A DNA stretch of 64,000 bases from positions 6,932,895 through 6,996,894 of the forward strand of contig OZ035964.1 in NCBI GenBank assembly GCA_964034945.1, given 5' to 3'. Position numbers and translations under genes: made by a program. This document shows, piece by piece, positions 20,782 to 30,120 of the stretch; positions within the stretch are counted from its first letter, which is position 1, and each line of letters opens with the position of its first letter. The notes beneath the pieces were generated by a model. That model had not been told where the DNA came from. It made no database searches and saw only the letters and a program-made list of their open reading frames with translations. This DNA comes from Chrysopilus asiliformis (Eukaryota > Arthropoda > Insecta > Diptera > Rhagionidae).

Positions 20782-21260
20782 AGTGGAAAAGGGTACGCAA
20801 TGGAAATAAAAACTAATAAGAAAACGAACCCACTTTTAACCCAAGACATAATTTTTGCGAACAGCTTTTATGAATCACTCCTGGAACTCGTAAGTCAAGC
20901 ATAAACTGCGGAGACTATCTGAACGAGGGATACAAGTCGCGTCAGCTGACTTATACCTCGCGCACAGTTAGCTCTTAGGTTTCTGTCAGACTCAAAAGAA
21001 CCGTTATGGGGAGCACGGGCCGAGAAGCTTTCCAGAAATACCAAAGCGAATAACGCAAGTCGCACAAGACTCCAAAAATCACCAGGCTCTTAGCCAATTC
21101 AGAGAGTCCTGTGCGGCTTGAGTTACGCGTCCCGGCTGTTTCCGGTTAGCTGCGCTAGTCCTCCCCTCTTTGGAGCTTTTCGTCAAAGCGGAAAGCAGAA
21201 AATAGTGAAAGTTTGGACGCTGCAGTTGCGTCATAATTGAGAGGGGTGCACAAGGGGAAA
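20782..21260. promoter_or_regulatory. GC-richer segment upstream of the 20.1-20.8 kb transcript
   Basis: About 480 bp with clearly more G+C and CpG than the flanks (CAAGTCGCGTCAGCTGAC, TTACGCGTCCCGGCTG). It lies immediately upstream of the exon 1 candidate on the minus strand. No long frame is present. A promoter or leader role is inferred only from position and composition; I see no diagnostic core-promoter motif. Confidence 0.25.
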
Positions 21261-21770
21261 ATAAACTACTCAGATATAATTATCAGTTAGTTATGAAAAA
21301 AAATCAGGATAAACCAATAAAACAATAGAATTATTAGGAAAGTAAGTAGAAGGTGTTATGATGAAAACGCTGGCGTAGGGGGAATTCATATTCCTATGTA
21401 TAAAACAAGGACTGAATTTATAAAAAAGACAAGTGAACATTTTCTAATATAGAAATTAAAATATAGGGAAATCTACGACTGAAAATTTCTTTCTTAGATA
21501 TTCGTCCGACTTCGCGAATTAGGCGCTGTCGCGGACACGAGCGCTTAAGCGTATACGAGCGCGAACGAAAATAGAAGCGCAACGCGGATACAAGCGATAT
21601 CACGAGCACGAGCTCTTAATGTACTGAAAATTTAAAAAACAAAATCTTTTTGAAATAAAATACATTTGAAAATATGAAAAAATATGTATCTAAATAAATC
21701 CTAACAAAAAAGTGCTGTGATTACTAAAGGATTGGATAAAGAAGAATGTAAAATTTTCTATAAAAGAAAT
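21260..21770. other. Intergenic segment, no gene seen
   Basis: AT-rich. A short patch at 21,500-21,615 is rich in GCGA/CGCG (GACACGAGCGCTTAAGCG, GATACGAGCGCG-like) and contains degenerate ACGAGCGC repeats. The only reading frames are short and featureless. Confidence 0.4.
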
Positions 21771-22230
21771 AAGAAAAGCTACAATTGCCAGGAGCCAATC
21801 GTCAAATACTTTATATGATGGCAGACAAAATGTTTATTTAAGAAAATCCATTTGCTTAGAAGGGGAAAGGAGTGGTGCGATTAGACTTTGATGTATGGAT
21901 GAGTCATGTAAAATCCCATTTGAAATACATTTCACCGATTTGTTTGTATGTGGGAGGGGGAAGGAATGGTCGAATTTTGGCCGTTCAAGAACTTAGCCTA
22001 GCCATTTACATGAAACGCAACTGTATAAAATTTCAAGTCTGTAGCTCAATCCTTTCGAAAGTTATGGTGCTCACGGACAAAGAAACAGACGGACAGACGG
22101 AAGTCAAATTCTTTTGTCATCCCTAACACTCTGGTGTAGTTCATTTTTGTGATCGATATTGGGTTCGATGCGTTACAATCGGTATACTAAGTCTAATATA
22201 CTTCTATATGATATATCATACAGGGTATAA
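21771..22230 (+). repeat. Dispersed repeat F1a copy
   Basis: Begins AGAAAAGCTACAATTGCCAG and ends CATACAGGGTATAAAAAT. It contains the family landmarks in order: GATTAGACTTTGATGTATGG, a GTGGGAGGGGGAAGG run, TTCAAGTCTGTAGCTCAATC, a short ACAGACGGACAGACGG tract, CACTCTGGTGTAGTTCATTT and GCGTTACAATCGGTATACTA. It is non-coding. It serves as the reference copy for working out the insertions nested in F1 copies at 38.6-40.3 and 46.6-47.3 kb. Confidence 0.8.
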
Positions 22231-22780
22231 AAATAAATTAATAACAACGGCATCAACACATATGATAAAAGGTTAAATTCCGTAAGACTGAGTCAATAAA
22301 GTTTTCTGAATTTAGAGATACTTTCTAAAGAAATAAAAAGAAAATCATTCCAGCAATTTTTTTTTAAAACTTACTCCTAGTAATGCAAACTGTCACGAAT
22401 TGACAGGGCGAAGATGGATTCGAGACAGTTCTGTATGCCAATGTAAATATGAACGTGAAAAAAGAAAGAAAACCTCCAATTGATTTAACAAATTATTTAG
22501 AAGGGGTAATTAAATTTAAAACGAACCCAAATAGAGCGAAAGAAAAAAAAATAAGGGCCGCGATTAAGATAATATTAAAAGGTACTTTTTCCCACTTATT
22601 GTTATTCCTCTTGGTCATTTTGAAATTTTATTAGAAGACAGATGATAAAAAAAATCATTGAGGGAATTCACAGTCCTCTTTTAAAATGCGGGTAAATTTA
22701 CCGCTCGGTAATTCAGTCAAATTTAACAGATTTTTACCGAGACGGTAACTTGGTTCATGTAAAAATGAATTACCGGATTC
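22230..22780. other. Intergenic segment, no gene seen
   Basis: AT-rich, with small TTTACCG-type repeats at 22,690-22,780 (GGTAAATTTACCGCTCGGTA, ACCGAGACGGTAAC). A 61-codon frame at 22,449 is lysine-rich low-complexity sequence with no support. Confidence 0.4.
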
Positions 22781-22966
22781 GGTAATTGTATACATGCCTC
22801 GAGTCGTGTTTTTCAGCCTCGGTATTCGGTATCAAGAATCAACCGCGAGTGGCGCTAGTAATGTTTTTAGTTGTCAGATTTTTTCGCTGGTTATCTCACC
22901 GGACTGCAATTTTTTTCAATTTTGATAGCCGTTGCCACAATAGAAATTCAAAGGAATACATCAAAC

Positions 22967-22978
22967 ATGGATTTAAAG
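22967..22978 (+). CDS. Candidate first coding exon, four codons (MDLK)
   Basis: ATCAAACATGGATTTAAAG gives a good insect start context (AAAC before ATGG) and runs directly into a consensus donor, AAG|GTATGT at 22,979. It leaves phase 0. The nearest good phase-0 acceptor on this strand is at 25,406, 2.4 kb away. The upstream 190 bp (from about 22,780) is GC-richer and could be leader. The evidence is only the combination of start context, donor and phase. Confidence 0.25.
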
Positions 22979-23151
22979 GTATGTGACATATTTTACAATC
23001 AAATTCGCAGTTCATGATTTGGTCACGTATCAAATAAAAGCGCTGTTCTCAAATCTGTGCTGTGGGATGTTCACAGCAGAATATTTTCAGTCTTTTAATA
23101 TTACCGAAAATACCGAATACCGAAGAGGATTGTGAATACCCTCACTAACCT

Positions 23152-23157
23152 TTTATT
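23152..23157 (-). terminator. AATAAA polyadenylation signal candidate
   Basis: AATAAA on the minus strand (TCAATAAAAGG), about 95 nt after the possible stop at 23,249. It is followed by GT-rich sequence (GGTTAGTGAGGG). A hexamer in AT-rich DNA is weak evidence alone; its position in the gene model supports it. Confidence 0.35.
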
Positions 23158-23248
23158 GAGTGCGTTGATACTTGGATGTTGATTGATGATGGTATGGATC
23201 GGACACTTAGCGAAACGCATCAGTTCGCTTAAGAATGTGTCAAAATCT

Positions 23249-23302
23249 TCAAATCATATCGACGTTCTCTTTTTGCATGCACATAATTGTCGTATTATGC
23301 AG
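23249..23302 (-). CDS. Possible terminal coding exon of the minus-strand model
   Basis: After TTTTTTTACAG the phase-0 frame reads LHNTTIMCMQKENVDMI and stops at 23,249. It is coding only if exon 6 (23,404-23,477) is skipped; otherwise this exon is 3' untranslated. Confidence 0.3.
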   Translation of the reverse strand: MHNTTIMCMQKENVDMI

Positions 23303-23613
23303 CTGTAAAAAAAGAAAAATAAATAAAAATATTGCTAAACATAGGAGAAATTATGGAGAAGATTTTAATAAAAAAGAAAATAATTAAAAAAAAAACTGCT
23401 TACCATTGAATCGCCAGGATTCTAATGTGGAAAACTTCATTTAAACGAAACAAGAAGTGAAAACTTCAGCAAAACACCTGAAAGTTAAAGTTAAAAAAAT
23501 ATGCCGATTAATTTTCTAGAAGAGGATATCGCTATTAAGTTAAAGTTCTAGCAAAGATGATTAGTTGGCAACGGATTTAGAAAAATCGAAATTAAAACTA
23601 AATTTTCACTTAC

Positions 23614-23688
23614 GTTTAGAAGATTTCCCAGATGACAAGAATGAAGACCATCAGATTTATGGCTCAATATACCTTGCAGCCGGTTCTG
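23614..23688 (-). CDS. Exon 5 of the minus-strand model
   Basis: A 75-nt exon starting CAGAACCGG (acceptor GCATAG; an alternative AG three bases further in gives one residue fewer). It reads QNRLQGILSHKSDGLHSCHL then GNLLN, ending at GTAAGTG, phase 0. An AG 14 nt upstream (TATTTAG|CAGCATTTG) has a better pyrimidine tract but leads to an early stop, so the acceptor choice is uncertain. Confidence 0.35.
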
Positions 23689-23792
23689 CTATGCAAATGC
23701 TGCTAAATATAAAAAAAATGTTTTAGAAACTAAAGTTCTCAAAAAAATATCCAAAAGGGAAACTTAAAGAAAATTGTCATAAAAATGCTCAC

Positions 23793-23869
23793 CATATCTA
23801 AAGACACCGGTGCGAAAAGGAAAAAAAATCCCATTATAAAACAAAGGGCAAATATAAAGCGGGAACAGT
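23793..23869 (-). CDS. Exon 4 of the minus-strand model
   Basis: A 77-nt exon between CAAATTTCCAG and GTGAGC. After the two bases that finish the split Asp codon, it reads CSRFIFALCFIMGFFFLF then APVSLDM, a second long hydrophobic segment, leaving phase 0. The hydrophobicity could partly reflect T-rich DNA. Confidence 0.4.
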
Positions 23870-23983
23870 CTGGAAATTTGAAAAAAAAATCACTCACTAA
23901 AACAACACAATAATCGTCGACTTTCAAAATAATTTTATATATTTTAGGATATTTTTAAAATTAATGAAGAAATTTTCACTTAC

Positions 23984-24076
23984 CTTTGATAGATTTCCCA
24001 CCGATAAAACATAGAAATATTATTAAAATTGTTGAAGAAAACCACCAAAAACGCCGATTGAAAACCCTCTGTTGAA
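23984..24076 (-). CDS. Exon 3 of the minus-strand model, with tandem acceptors
   Basis: The polypyrimidine acceptor TTTCTTTACAG is followed 8 nt later by a second CAG (TTCAACAG). Using the second site (exon from 24,068) keeps phase 0 with exon 2 and gives RVFNRRFWW followed by a hydrophobic helix (FSSTILIIFLCFIGG) and KSIK. Using the first site shifts frame and stops after 17 codons. The donor is ATCAAAG|GTAAGTG. The exon leaves one base, which completes an Asp codon with exon 4. Confidence 0.4.
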
Positions 24077-24349
24077 CTGTAAAGAAACACAAAAATAGAG
24101 AACTTAGCTTTAAATTCTATTGGAAGCATCACTAAAAATGCTTAATTTAGATTTTGATGAATAAAAAAAATTTTAATTCTAGATTTTCTATGAAAATATA
24201 ACTAATTTTCACAAAAGGACGTCGATCGAATTTTTCGCCCAAAAGTTTTTGATCACTTTTCTAGACATTTTGGGCACTTTTCACGCACTAAAGAATTTAA
24301 TTTCAGGAATTCTTTATTCACATTGGAATTACAGAATTTTATTTTCGAT

Positions 24350-24835
24350 TAAATTCGACGAAAGTCCCAGAGAAATGATTTTTCCAACTTGTAAAGGTTT
24401 CAGAAATATTTTCCCGCTCATAAATAGCTCCTAAAGAATTCAAAAAATATTTTCTGGTTCGAAAAGGCCCCGATATCAGTTCTCCTGCCTAAAAGGACCT
24501 CGGAATTAATTTTACTTCTTCAAAAATGCCTCAAAACTAATTTCCATGGCTAACAAGCCACGGAACTATTTTTCCAACTCAGAACAAGCCTCTAGAAAAC
24601 CGAGAAAAATATTTCCCGGGTGGAACAGGTCTCGAAAATATTTTTCCTGCTAAAAACAACGCTTTAAAAATTCGAAAAAAAATATTTCCCATATAGAAAA
24701 GGATGCGGAAATATTTTTCCTTCTCAGAAATGGCTCTTAAAAAATTCAGAAAAATATTTCGATCTTAGAAAGTGTCACGGAAATATTTTTGTCTGCTCAG
24801 AAATAGCCTCTAAAAAAATCTATCCCCAGAAAATC
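24350..24835 (+). repeat. Decayed outlier of the 72-bp satellite
   Basis: Six to seven degenerate units keep the motif order of the main array: AACAAGCCTCTAGAAAACCG, GAAAAATATTTCCCGGGTGG, AACAGGTCTCGAAAATATTT, TTCCTGCTAAAAACAACGCT, and so on. Divergence is heavy with many indels, unlike the homogenised array 900 bp downstream. It lies within the large intron of the minus-strand gene model. Confidence 0.8.
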
Positions 24836-25056
24836 AGAATTTTCTAAGAGACATTCGTGAAATTTTTCCTGGATTTGCATGACAAATCAACCGGAAAATG
24901 ATATAGAAATGAAAATTCTACAGAACAAAAAACTTCCTTTTTTCGGCAAAGGAAAATCACTTTTATGGCAAAGGAAGATCACTTTGCTTCCCACAAGTTG
25001 AGAATAATTCACACTATTAGAAAAAAAAATAATGAAACGATGATGGCTTCACTTAC
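24836..25056. other. Intronic sequence, nothing specific
   Basis: AT-rich, with a small direct repeat (GGCAAAGGAAAATCACTTTT and GGCAAAGGAAGATCACTTTG). No other feature seen. Confidence 0.4.
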
Positions 25057-25092
25057 CAAGGTGCCAAGGACCAGGAAAATAATTTCTTCCGT
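25057..25092 (-). CDS. Exon 2 of the minus-strand membrane-protein model
   Basis: A 36-nt exon between TGTGTTCTTAG and GTAAGTG, encoding TEEIIFLVLGTL in phase 0 on both sides. The next intron is about 985 nt and contains the decayed 72-bp satellite remnant at 24,350-24,835. Confidence 0.35.
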
Positions 25093-25140
25093 CTAAGAAC
25101 ACACACTAAAAGTTCACTCTTGTAATTCACACACACTCAC

Positions 25141-25215
25141 GAAAAAAAACGAATCAAATTTCCCGGTAAAAAAGAGACAAGAAAAATTTCTGATCGCTTC
25201 TTCCGGCGACTCCAT
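25141..25215 (-). CDS. Exon 1 of the minus-strand membrane-protein model
   Basis: Twenty-five codons from ATG (MESPEEAIRNFSCLF...). It ends TTTTTTTTC before GTGAGTG, phase 0. Reading through the donor meets TGA within ten codons, so splicing is required for a longer product. The start context is weak (TTTA before ATGG). The following intron is only 48 nt, at the short end for insects. Confidence 0.35.
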
Positions 25216-25406
25216 TAAATTTCGTAGAAAAATCTTCCGGAGTTTGGAATGATTTCGTTCGATGAGAACTTCGAACTAAATTCTGCACTTTGGTACATTC
25301 TGATTACATAAAAATGATTACCGATATGTATCGCGTTTATTTCAAATATTTTATATTAAACGTTTTGTCGATAAACCGCACTAATGATTAACAGAGATTT
25401 TTTTAG

Positions 25407-25568
25407 ACAATGGCGTCGCTAAATGATTTGCAGAATGAAGAATCGTCCTGCTCAGACTCACTGGATGCACTCTCTGTCAGCCATTCCAATGATGGGTGGC
25501 GAAAATCGCCTCTATGTGGAGGCGGTGCGGTCATTTTTGCTGGACATGGTGCGGAGTGTGGCGATTGA
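25407..25568 (+). CDS. Candidate coding exon of a 57-residue microprotein
   Basis: It is preceded by a CTAAT branch-point-like motif and TTTTTTTTAG. The exon opens ACA ATG GCG TCG and stays open to TGA at 25,566. With the MDLK exon it would encode 57 residues, or 52 if translation starts at its own ATG (25,410; context GACAATGG). The protein is Ser/Asp-rich (NEESSCSDSLDALSVSHSND), then Gly/Cys-rich (LCGGGAVIFAGHGAECGD). The exon is visibly GC-richer than its surroundings. I recognise no domain. It could be an exon of a longer gene whose donor I cannot identify, or a pseudogene fragment. Confidence 0.35.
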   Translation, partial: TMASLNDLQNEESSCSDSLDALSVSHSNDGWRKSPLCGGGAVIFAGHGAECGD

Positions 25569-25866
25569 ATTTTTTCTTAGGCGCGAAATTACAAATCGTT
25601 TTTGATTCGCAACCAGTATTTTGGTTTTTATTATGATAGTTTTCAACTGAAAAGTATTTTTCGATCTCCTAATGGCATTTTATACACCTAAAAGAATTTT
25701 TTACTAGTTTTTAGAATATTTTAAAGTAAACAAAATATTTTATTACATCTACCGAATATGCCTCTAAAAATTCGAGAAAAATACACAGAATATGCCTCTA
25801 AAAATTCGAGAAAAATATTTCCCGAATAGAAAAGGTCTCGGAAATATTTTTCCTACTAGGAACAAG

Positions 25867-26448
25867 CGACTAAAAATTCGAGAAAAATATTTCCCGGATA
25901 GAAAAGGTCTCGGAAATATTTTTCCTACTCAGAGCAAGCGAGTAAAAATTCGAGAAAAGTATTTCTCGGATAGAAAAGGTCTCGGAAATATTTTTCCTAG
26001 TCAGAACAAGCGAGTAAAAATTCGAGCAAAATATTTCCCGGATAGAAAAGGTCTCGGAAATATTTTTCCTACTCAGAACAAGCGAGTAAAAATTCTAGAA
26101 AAATATTTCCCGGATAGAAAAGGTCTCGGAAATATTTTTCCTACTAGGAACAAGCGACTAAAAATTCGAGAAAAATATTTCCCGGATAGAAAAGGTCTCG
26201 GAAATATTTTTCCTACTCAGAGCAAGCGAGTAAAAATTCGAGAAAAGTATTTCTCGGATAGAAAAGGTCTCGGAAATATTTTTCCTAGTCAGAACAAGCG
26301 AGTAAAAATTCGAGAAAAATATTTCCCGGATAGAAAAGGTCTCGGAAATATTTTTCCTACTCAGAACAAGCGAGTAAAAATTCTAGAAAAATATTTCCCG
26401 GATAGAAAAGGTCTCGGAAATATTTTTCCTACTAGGAACAAGCGACTA
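25867..26448 (+). repeat. 288-bp higher-order repeat (4 x 72) in the AT-rich satellite
   Basis: The diagnostic CTAGGAACAAGCGACTA variant occurs with CGACTA at 25,867, 26,155 and 26,443, exactly 288 bp apart. The intervening units carry the same other variants in order (AGAGCAAGCGAG, AAAAGTATTTCTCGG, CTAGTCAGAAC, TTCTAGAAAAATAT). Confidence 0.9.
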
Positions 26449-29178
26449 AAAATTCGAGAAAAATATTTCCCGGATAGAAAAGGTCTCGGAAATATTTTTC
26501 CTACTCAGAACAAGCGAGTAAAAATTCGAGAAAAATATTTCCCGAATAGAAAAGGTCTCGGAAATATTTTTCCTACTCAGAACAAGCGAGTAAAAATTCG
26601 AGAAGAATATTTTCCGAATAGAAAAGGTCTCGGAAATATTTTTCCCACTAAGAACAAGCCTCTAAAAATTCGAGAAAAGTATTTCCCGGATAGAAAAGGT
26701 CTCGGAAATATTTTTCCTACTCAGAACAAGCGAGTAAAAATTCGAGAAAAATATTTCCCGGATAGAAAAGGTCTCGGAAATATTTTTCCTACTCAGAACA
26801 AGCGAGTAAAAATTCGAGAAGAATATTTCCCGAATAGAAAAGGTCTCGGAAATATTTTTCCTAGTCAGAACAAGCGAGTAAAAATTCGAGAAAAGTATTT
26901 CCCGGATAGAAAAGGTCTCGGAAATATTTTTCCTACTCAGAACAAGCGAGTAAAAATTCGAGAAAAATATTTCCCGAATAGAAAAGGTCTCGGAAATATT
27001 TTTCCTACTCAGAACAAGCGAGTAAAAATTCGAGAAAAATATTTCCCGGATAGAAAAGGTCTCGGAAATATTTTTCCTACTCAGAACAAGCGAGTAAAAA
27101 TTCGAGAAGAATATTTCCCGAATAGAAAAGGTCTCGGAAATATTTTTCCTACTCAGAACAAGCGAGTAAAAATTCGAGAAAAGTATTTCCCGAATAGAAA
27201 AGGTCTCGGAAATATTTTTCCTACTCAGAACAAGCGAGTAAAAATTCGAGAAAAATATTTCCCGGATAGAAAAGGTCTCGGAAATATTTTTCCTACTCAG
27301 AACAAGCGAGTAAAAATTCGAGAAAAATATTTCCCGAATAGAAAAGGTCTCGGAAATATTTTTCCTACTCAGAACAAGCGAGTAAAAATTCGAGAAAAAT
27401 ATTTCCCGGATAGAAAAGGTCTCGGAAAAATTTTTCCTACTCAGAACAAGCGATTAAAAATTCTAGAAAAATATTTCCCGGATAGAAAAGGTCTCGGAAA
27501 AAATTTTCGTACTCAGAACAAGCGAGTAAAAATTCGAGAAAAATATTTCCCGGATAGAAAAGGTCTCGGAAATATTTTTCCTACTCAGAACAAGCGAGTA
27601 AAAATTCGAGAAAAATATTTCCCGAATAGAAAAGGTCCCGGAAATATTTTTCCTACTCAGAACAAGCGAGTAAAAATTCGAGAAAAGTATTTCCCGGATA
27701 GAAAAGGTCTCGGAAATATTTTTCCTAGTCAGAACAAGCGAGTAAAAATTCGAGAAAAATATTTCCCGGATAGAAAAGGTCTCGCAAATATTTTTCCTAC
27801 TCAGAACAAGCGAGTAAAAATTCGAGAAAAATATTTCCCGAATAGAAAATGTCCCGGAAATATTTTTCCTACTCAGAACAAGCGAGTAAAAATTCGAGAA
27901 AAGTATTTCCCGGATAGAAAAGGTCTCGGAAATATTTTTCCTAGTCAGAACAAGCGAGTAAAAATTCGAGAAAAATATTTCCCGGATAGAAAAGGTCTCG
28001 CAAATATTTTTCCTACTCAGAACAAGCGAGTAAAAATTCGAGAAAAATATTTCCCGGATAGAAAAGGTCTCGGAAATATTTTTCCTGCTCAATACAAGCG
28101 ACTAAAAATTCGAGAAAAATATTTCCCGGATAGAAAAGGTCTCGGAAATATTTTTCCTACTAAGAACAAGAGAGTAAAAATTCGAGAAAAATATTTCCCG
28201 GATAGAAAAGGTCTCGGAAATATTTCTCCTACTCAGAACAAGCGAGTAAAAATTCTAGAAAAATATTTCCCGGATAGAAAAGGTCTCGGAAAAAATTTTC
28301 CTACTCAGAACAAGCGAGTAAAAATTCGAGAAAAATATTTCCCGGATAGAAAATGTCTCGGAAATATTTTTCCTACTCAGAACAAGCGAGTAAAAATGCG
28401 AGAAAAATATTTCCCGGATAGAAAAGGTCTCGGAAATATTTTTCCTACTCAGAACAAGCGAGTAAAAATTCGAGAAAAATATTTCCCGAATAGAAAATGT
28501 CTCGGAAATATTTTTCCTACTCAGAACAAGCGAGTAAAAATTCGAGAAAAATATTTCTCGGATAGAAAAGGTCTCGGAAATATTTTTCCTACTCAGAAGA
28601 AGCGAGTAAAAATTCGAGAAAAATATTTCCCGGATAGAAAAGGTCTCGGAAATATTTTTCCTAGTCAGAGCAAGCGAGTAAAAATTCGAGAAAAATATTT
28701 CCCGGATAGAAGAGGTCTCGGAAATATTTTTCCTACTCAGAGCAAGCGAGTAAAAATTCGAGAAAAATATTTCCCGGATAGAAAAGGTCTCGGAAATATT
28801 TTTCCTACTCCGAACAAGCCTCTAAAAATTCGAGAAAAATATTTCCCGGATAGAAAAGGTCTCGGAAATATTTTTCCTATTCAGAACAAGCGACCAAAAA
28901 TTCGAGAAAAATATTTCCCGGATAGAAAAGTTCTCGGAAATATTTTTCCTATTCAGAACAAGTGACCAAAAATTCGAGAAAAATATTTCCCGGATAGAAA
29001 AGGTCTCGGAAATATTTTTCCTAGTCAGAACAAGCGATTAAAAATTCGAGAAAAATATTTCCCGGATAGAAAAGGTCTCGGAAATATTTTTCCTACTCAG
29101 AACAAGCGAGTAAAAATTCGAGAAAAATATTTCCCGGATAGAAAAGGTCTCGGAAATATTTTTCCTATTCAGAACAAG

Positions 29179-30120
29179 CTTCTAGAAATTCGAGAAAAAT
29201 ATTTCCCGGATAGAAAAGGTCTCGGAAATATTTTTCCTACTCAGAACAAGCGAGTAAAAATTCGAGAAAAATATTTCCCGGATAGAAAAGGTCTGGGAAA
29301 TATTTTCCCAACTCAGAACAAGCGAGTAAAAATTCGAGAAAAATATTTCCCGAATAGAAAAGGTCTCGGAAATATTTTCCCTACTCAGAACAAGCGAGTA
29401 AAAATTCGAGAAAAATATTTGCCGGATAGAAAAGGTCTCGGAAATATTTTTCCTATTCAGAACAAGCTTCTAAAAATTCGAGAAAAATATTTCCCGGATA
29501 GAAAAGGTCTCGGAAATATTTTTCCTACTCAGAACAAGCGAGTAAAAATTCGAGAAAAATATTTCCCGGATAGAAAAGGTCTCGGAAATATTTTTCCTAT
29601 TCAGAACAAGCTTCTAGAAATTCGAGAAAAATATTTCCCGGATAGAAAAGGTCTCGGAAATATTTTTCCTACTCAGAACAAGCGAGTAAAAATTCGAGAA
29701 AAATATTTCCCGGATAGAAAAGGTCTGGGAAATATTTTCCCAACTCAGAACAAGCGAGTAAAAATTCGAGAAAAATATTTCCCGAATAGAAAAGGTCTCG
29801 GAAATATTTTCCCTACTCAGAACAAGCGAGTAAAAATTCGAGAAAAATATTTGCCGGATAGAAAAGGTCTCGGAAATATTTTTCCTATTCAGAACAAGCT
29901 TCTAAAAATTCGAGAAAAATATTTCCCGGATAGAAAAGGTCTGGGAAATATTTTCCCAACTCAGAACAAGCGAGTAAAAATTCGAGAAAAATATTTCCCG
30001 GATAGAAAAGGTCTCGGAAATATTTTCCCTACTCAGAACAAGCGAGTAAAAATTCGAGAAAAATATTTGCCGAATAGAAAAGGTCTCGGAAATATTTTTC
30101 CTATTCAGAACAAGCTTCTA
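29179..30120 (+). repeat. 432-bp higher-order repeat (6 x 72) in the AT-rich satellite
   Basis: CTTCTAGAAATTCG variants have CTTCTA at 29,179 and 29,611 (432 bp apart). CTTCTAAAAATTCG variants have CTTCTA at 29,467 and 29,899 (432 bp). A third CTTCTAGAAATT at 30,115 is 504 bp (7 x 72) from 29,611. TTTGCCGGATAG and GGTCTGGGAAATATTTTCCC variants repeat with the same period. Confidence 0.88.

Larger units (their letters stand above)
23152..25215 (-). other. Candidate seven-exon gene, small membrane protein
   Basis: On the minus strand, exon-like blocks with consensus junctions follow one another: 25,141-25,215; 25,057-25,092; 23,984-24,068 (or to 24,076); 23,793-23,869; 23,614-23,688; 23,404-23,477; and a last exon from 23,302. 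Four donors are GTAAGTG, GTAAGTG, GTAAGTG and GTAAGC; the others are GTGAGTG and GTGAGC. Introns are 48, about 985, 114, 104, 136 and 101 nt. Reading phase is kept from ATG 25,215 through the first five exons (116 codons). Exon 6 then adds VFC and a stop. If exon 6 is skipped, the last exon adds 17 codons ending at 23,249, giving about 133 residues. AATAAA lies about 95 nt further on. Two strongly hydrophobic stretches suggest a two-pass membrane protein. No family is recognised. I chose among acceptors to hold phase, which weakens the case. Confidence 0.45.

Noticed and set aside
25792..28965. 1,057-codon frame of a 24-residue repeat (KIREKYFP ... GNIFP)
   Set aside because: Unit length happens to be a multiple of three. 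Variants are mainly non-synonymous, the opposite strand is also open in part, and later units carry stops. Kept as satellite, with a proposed test.
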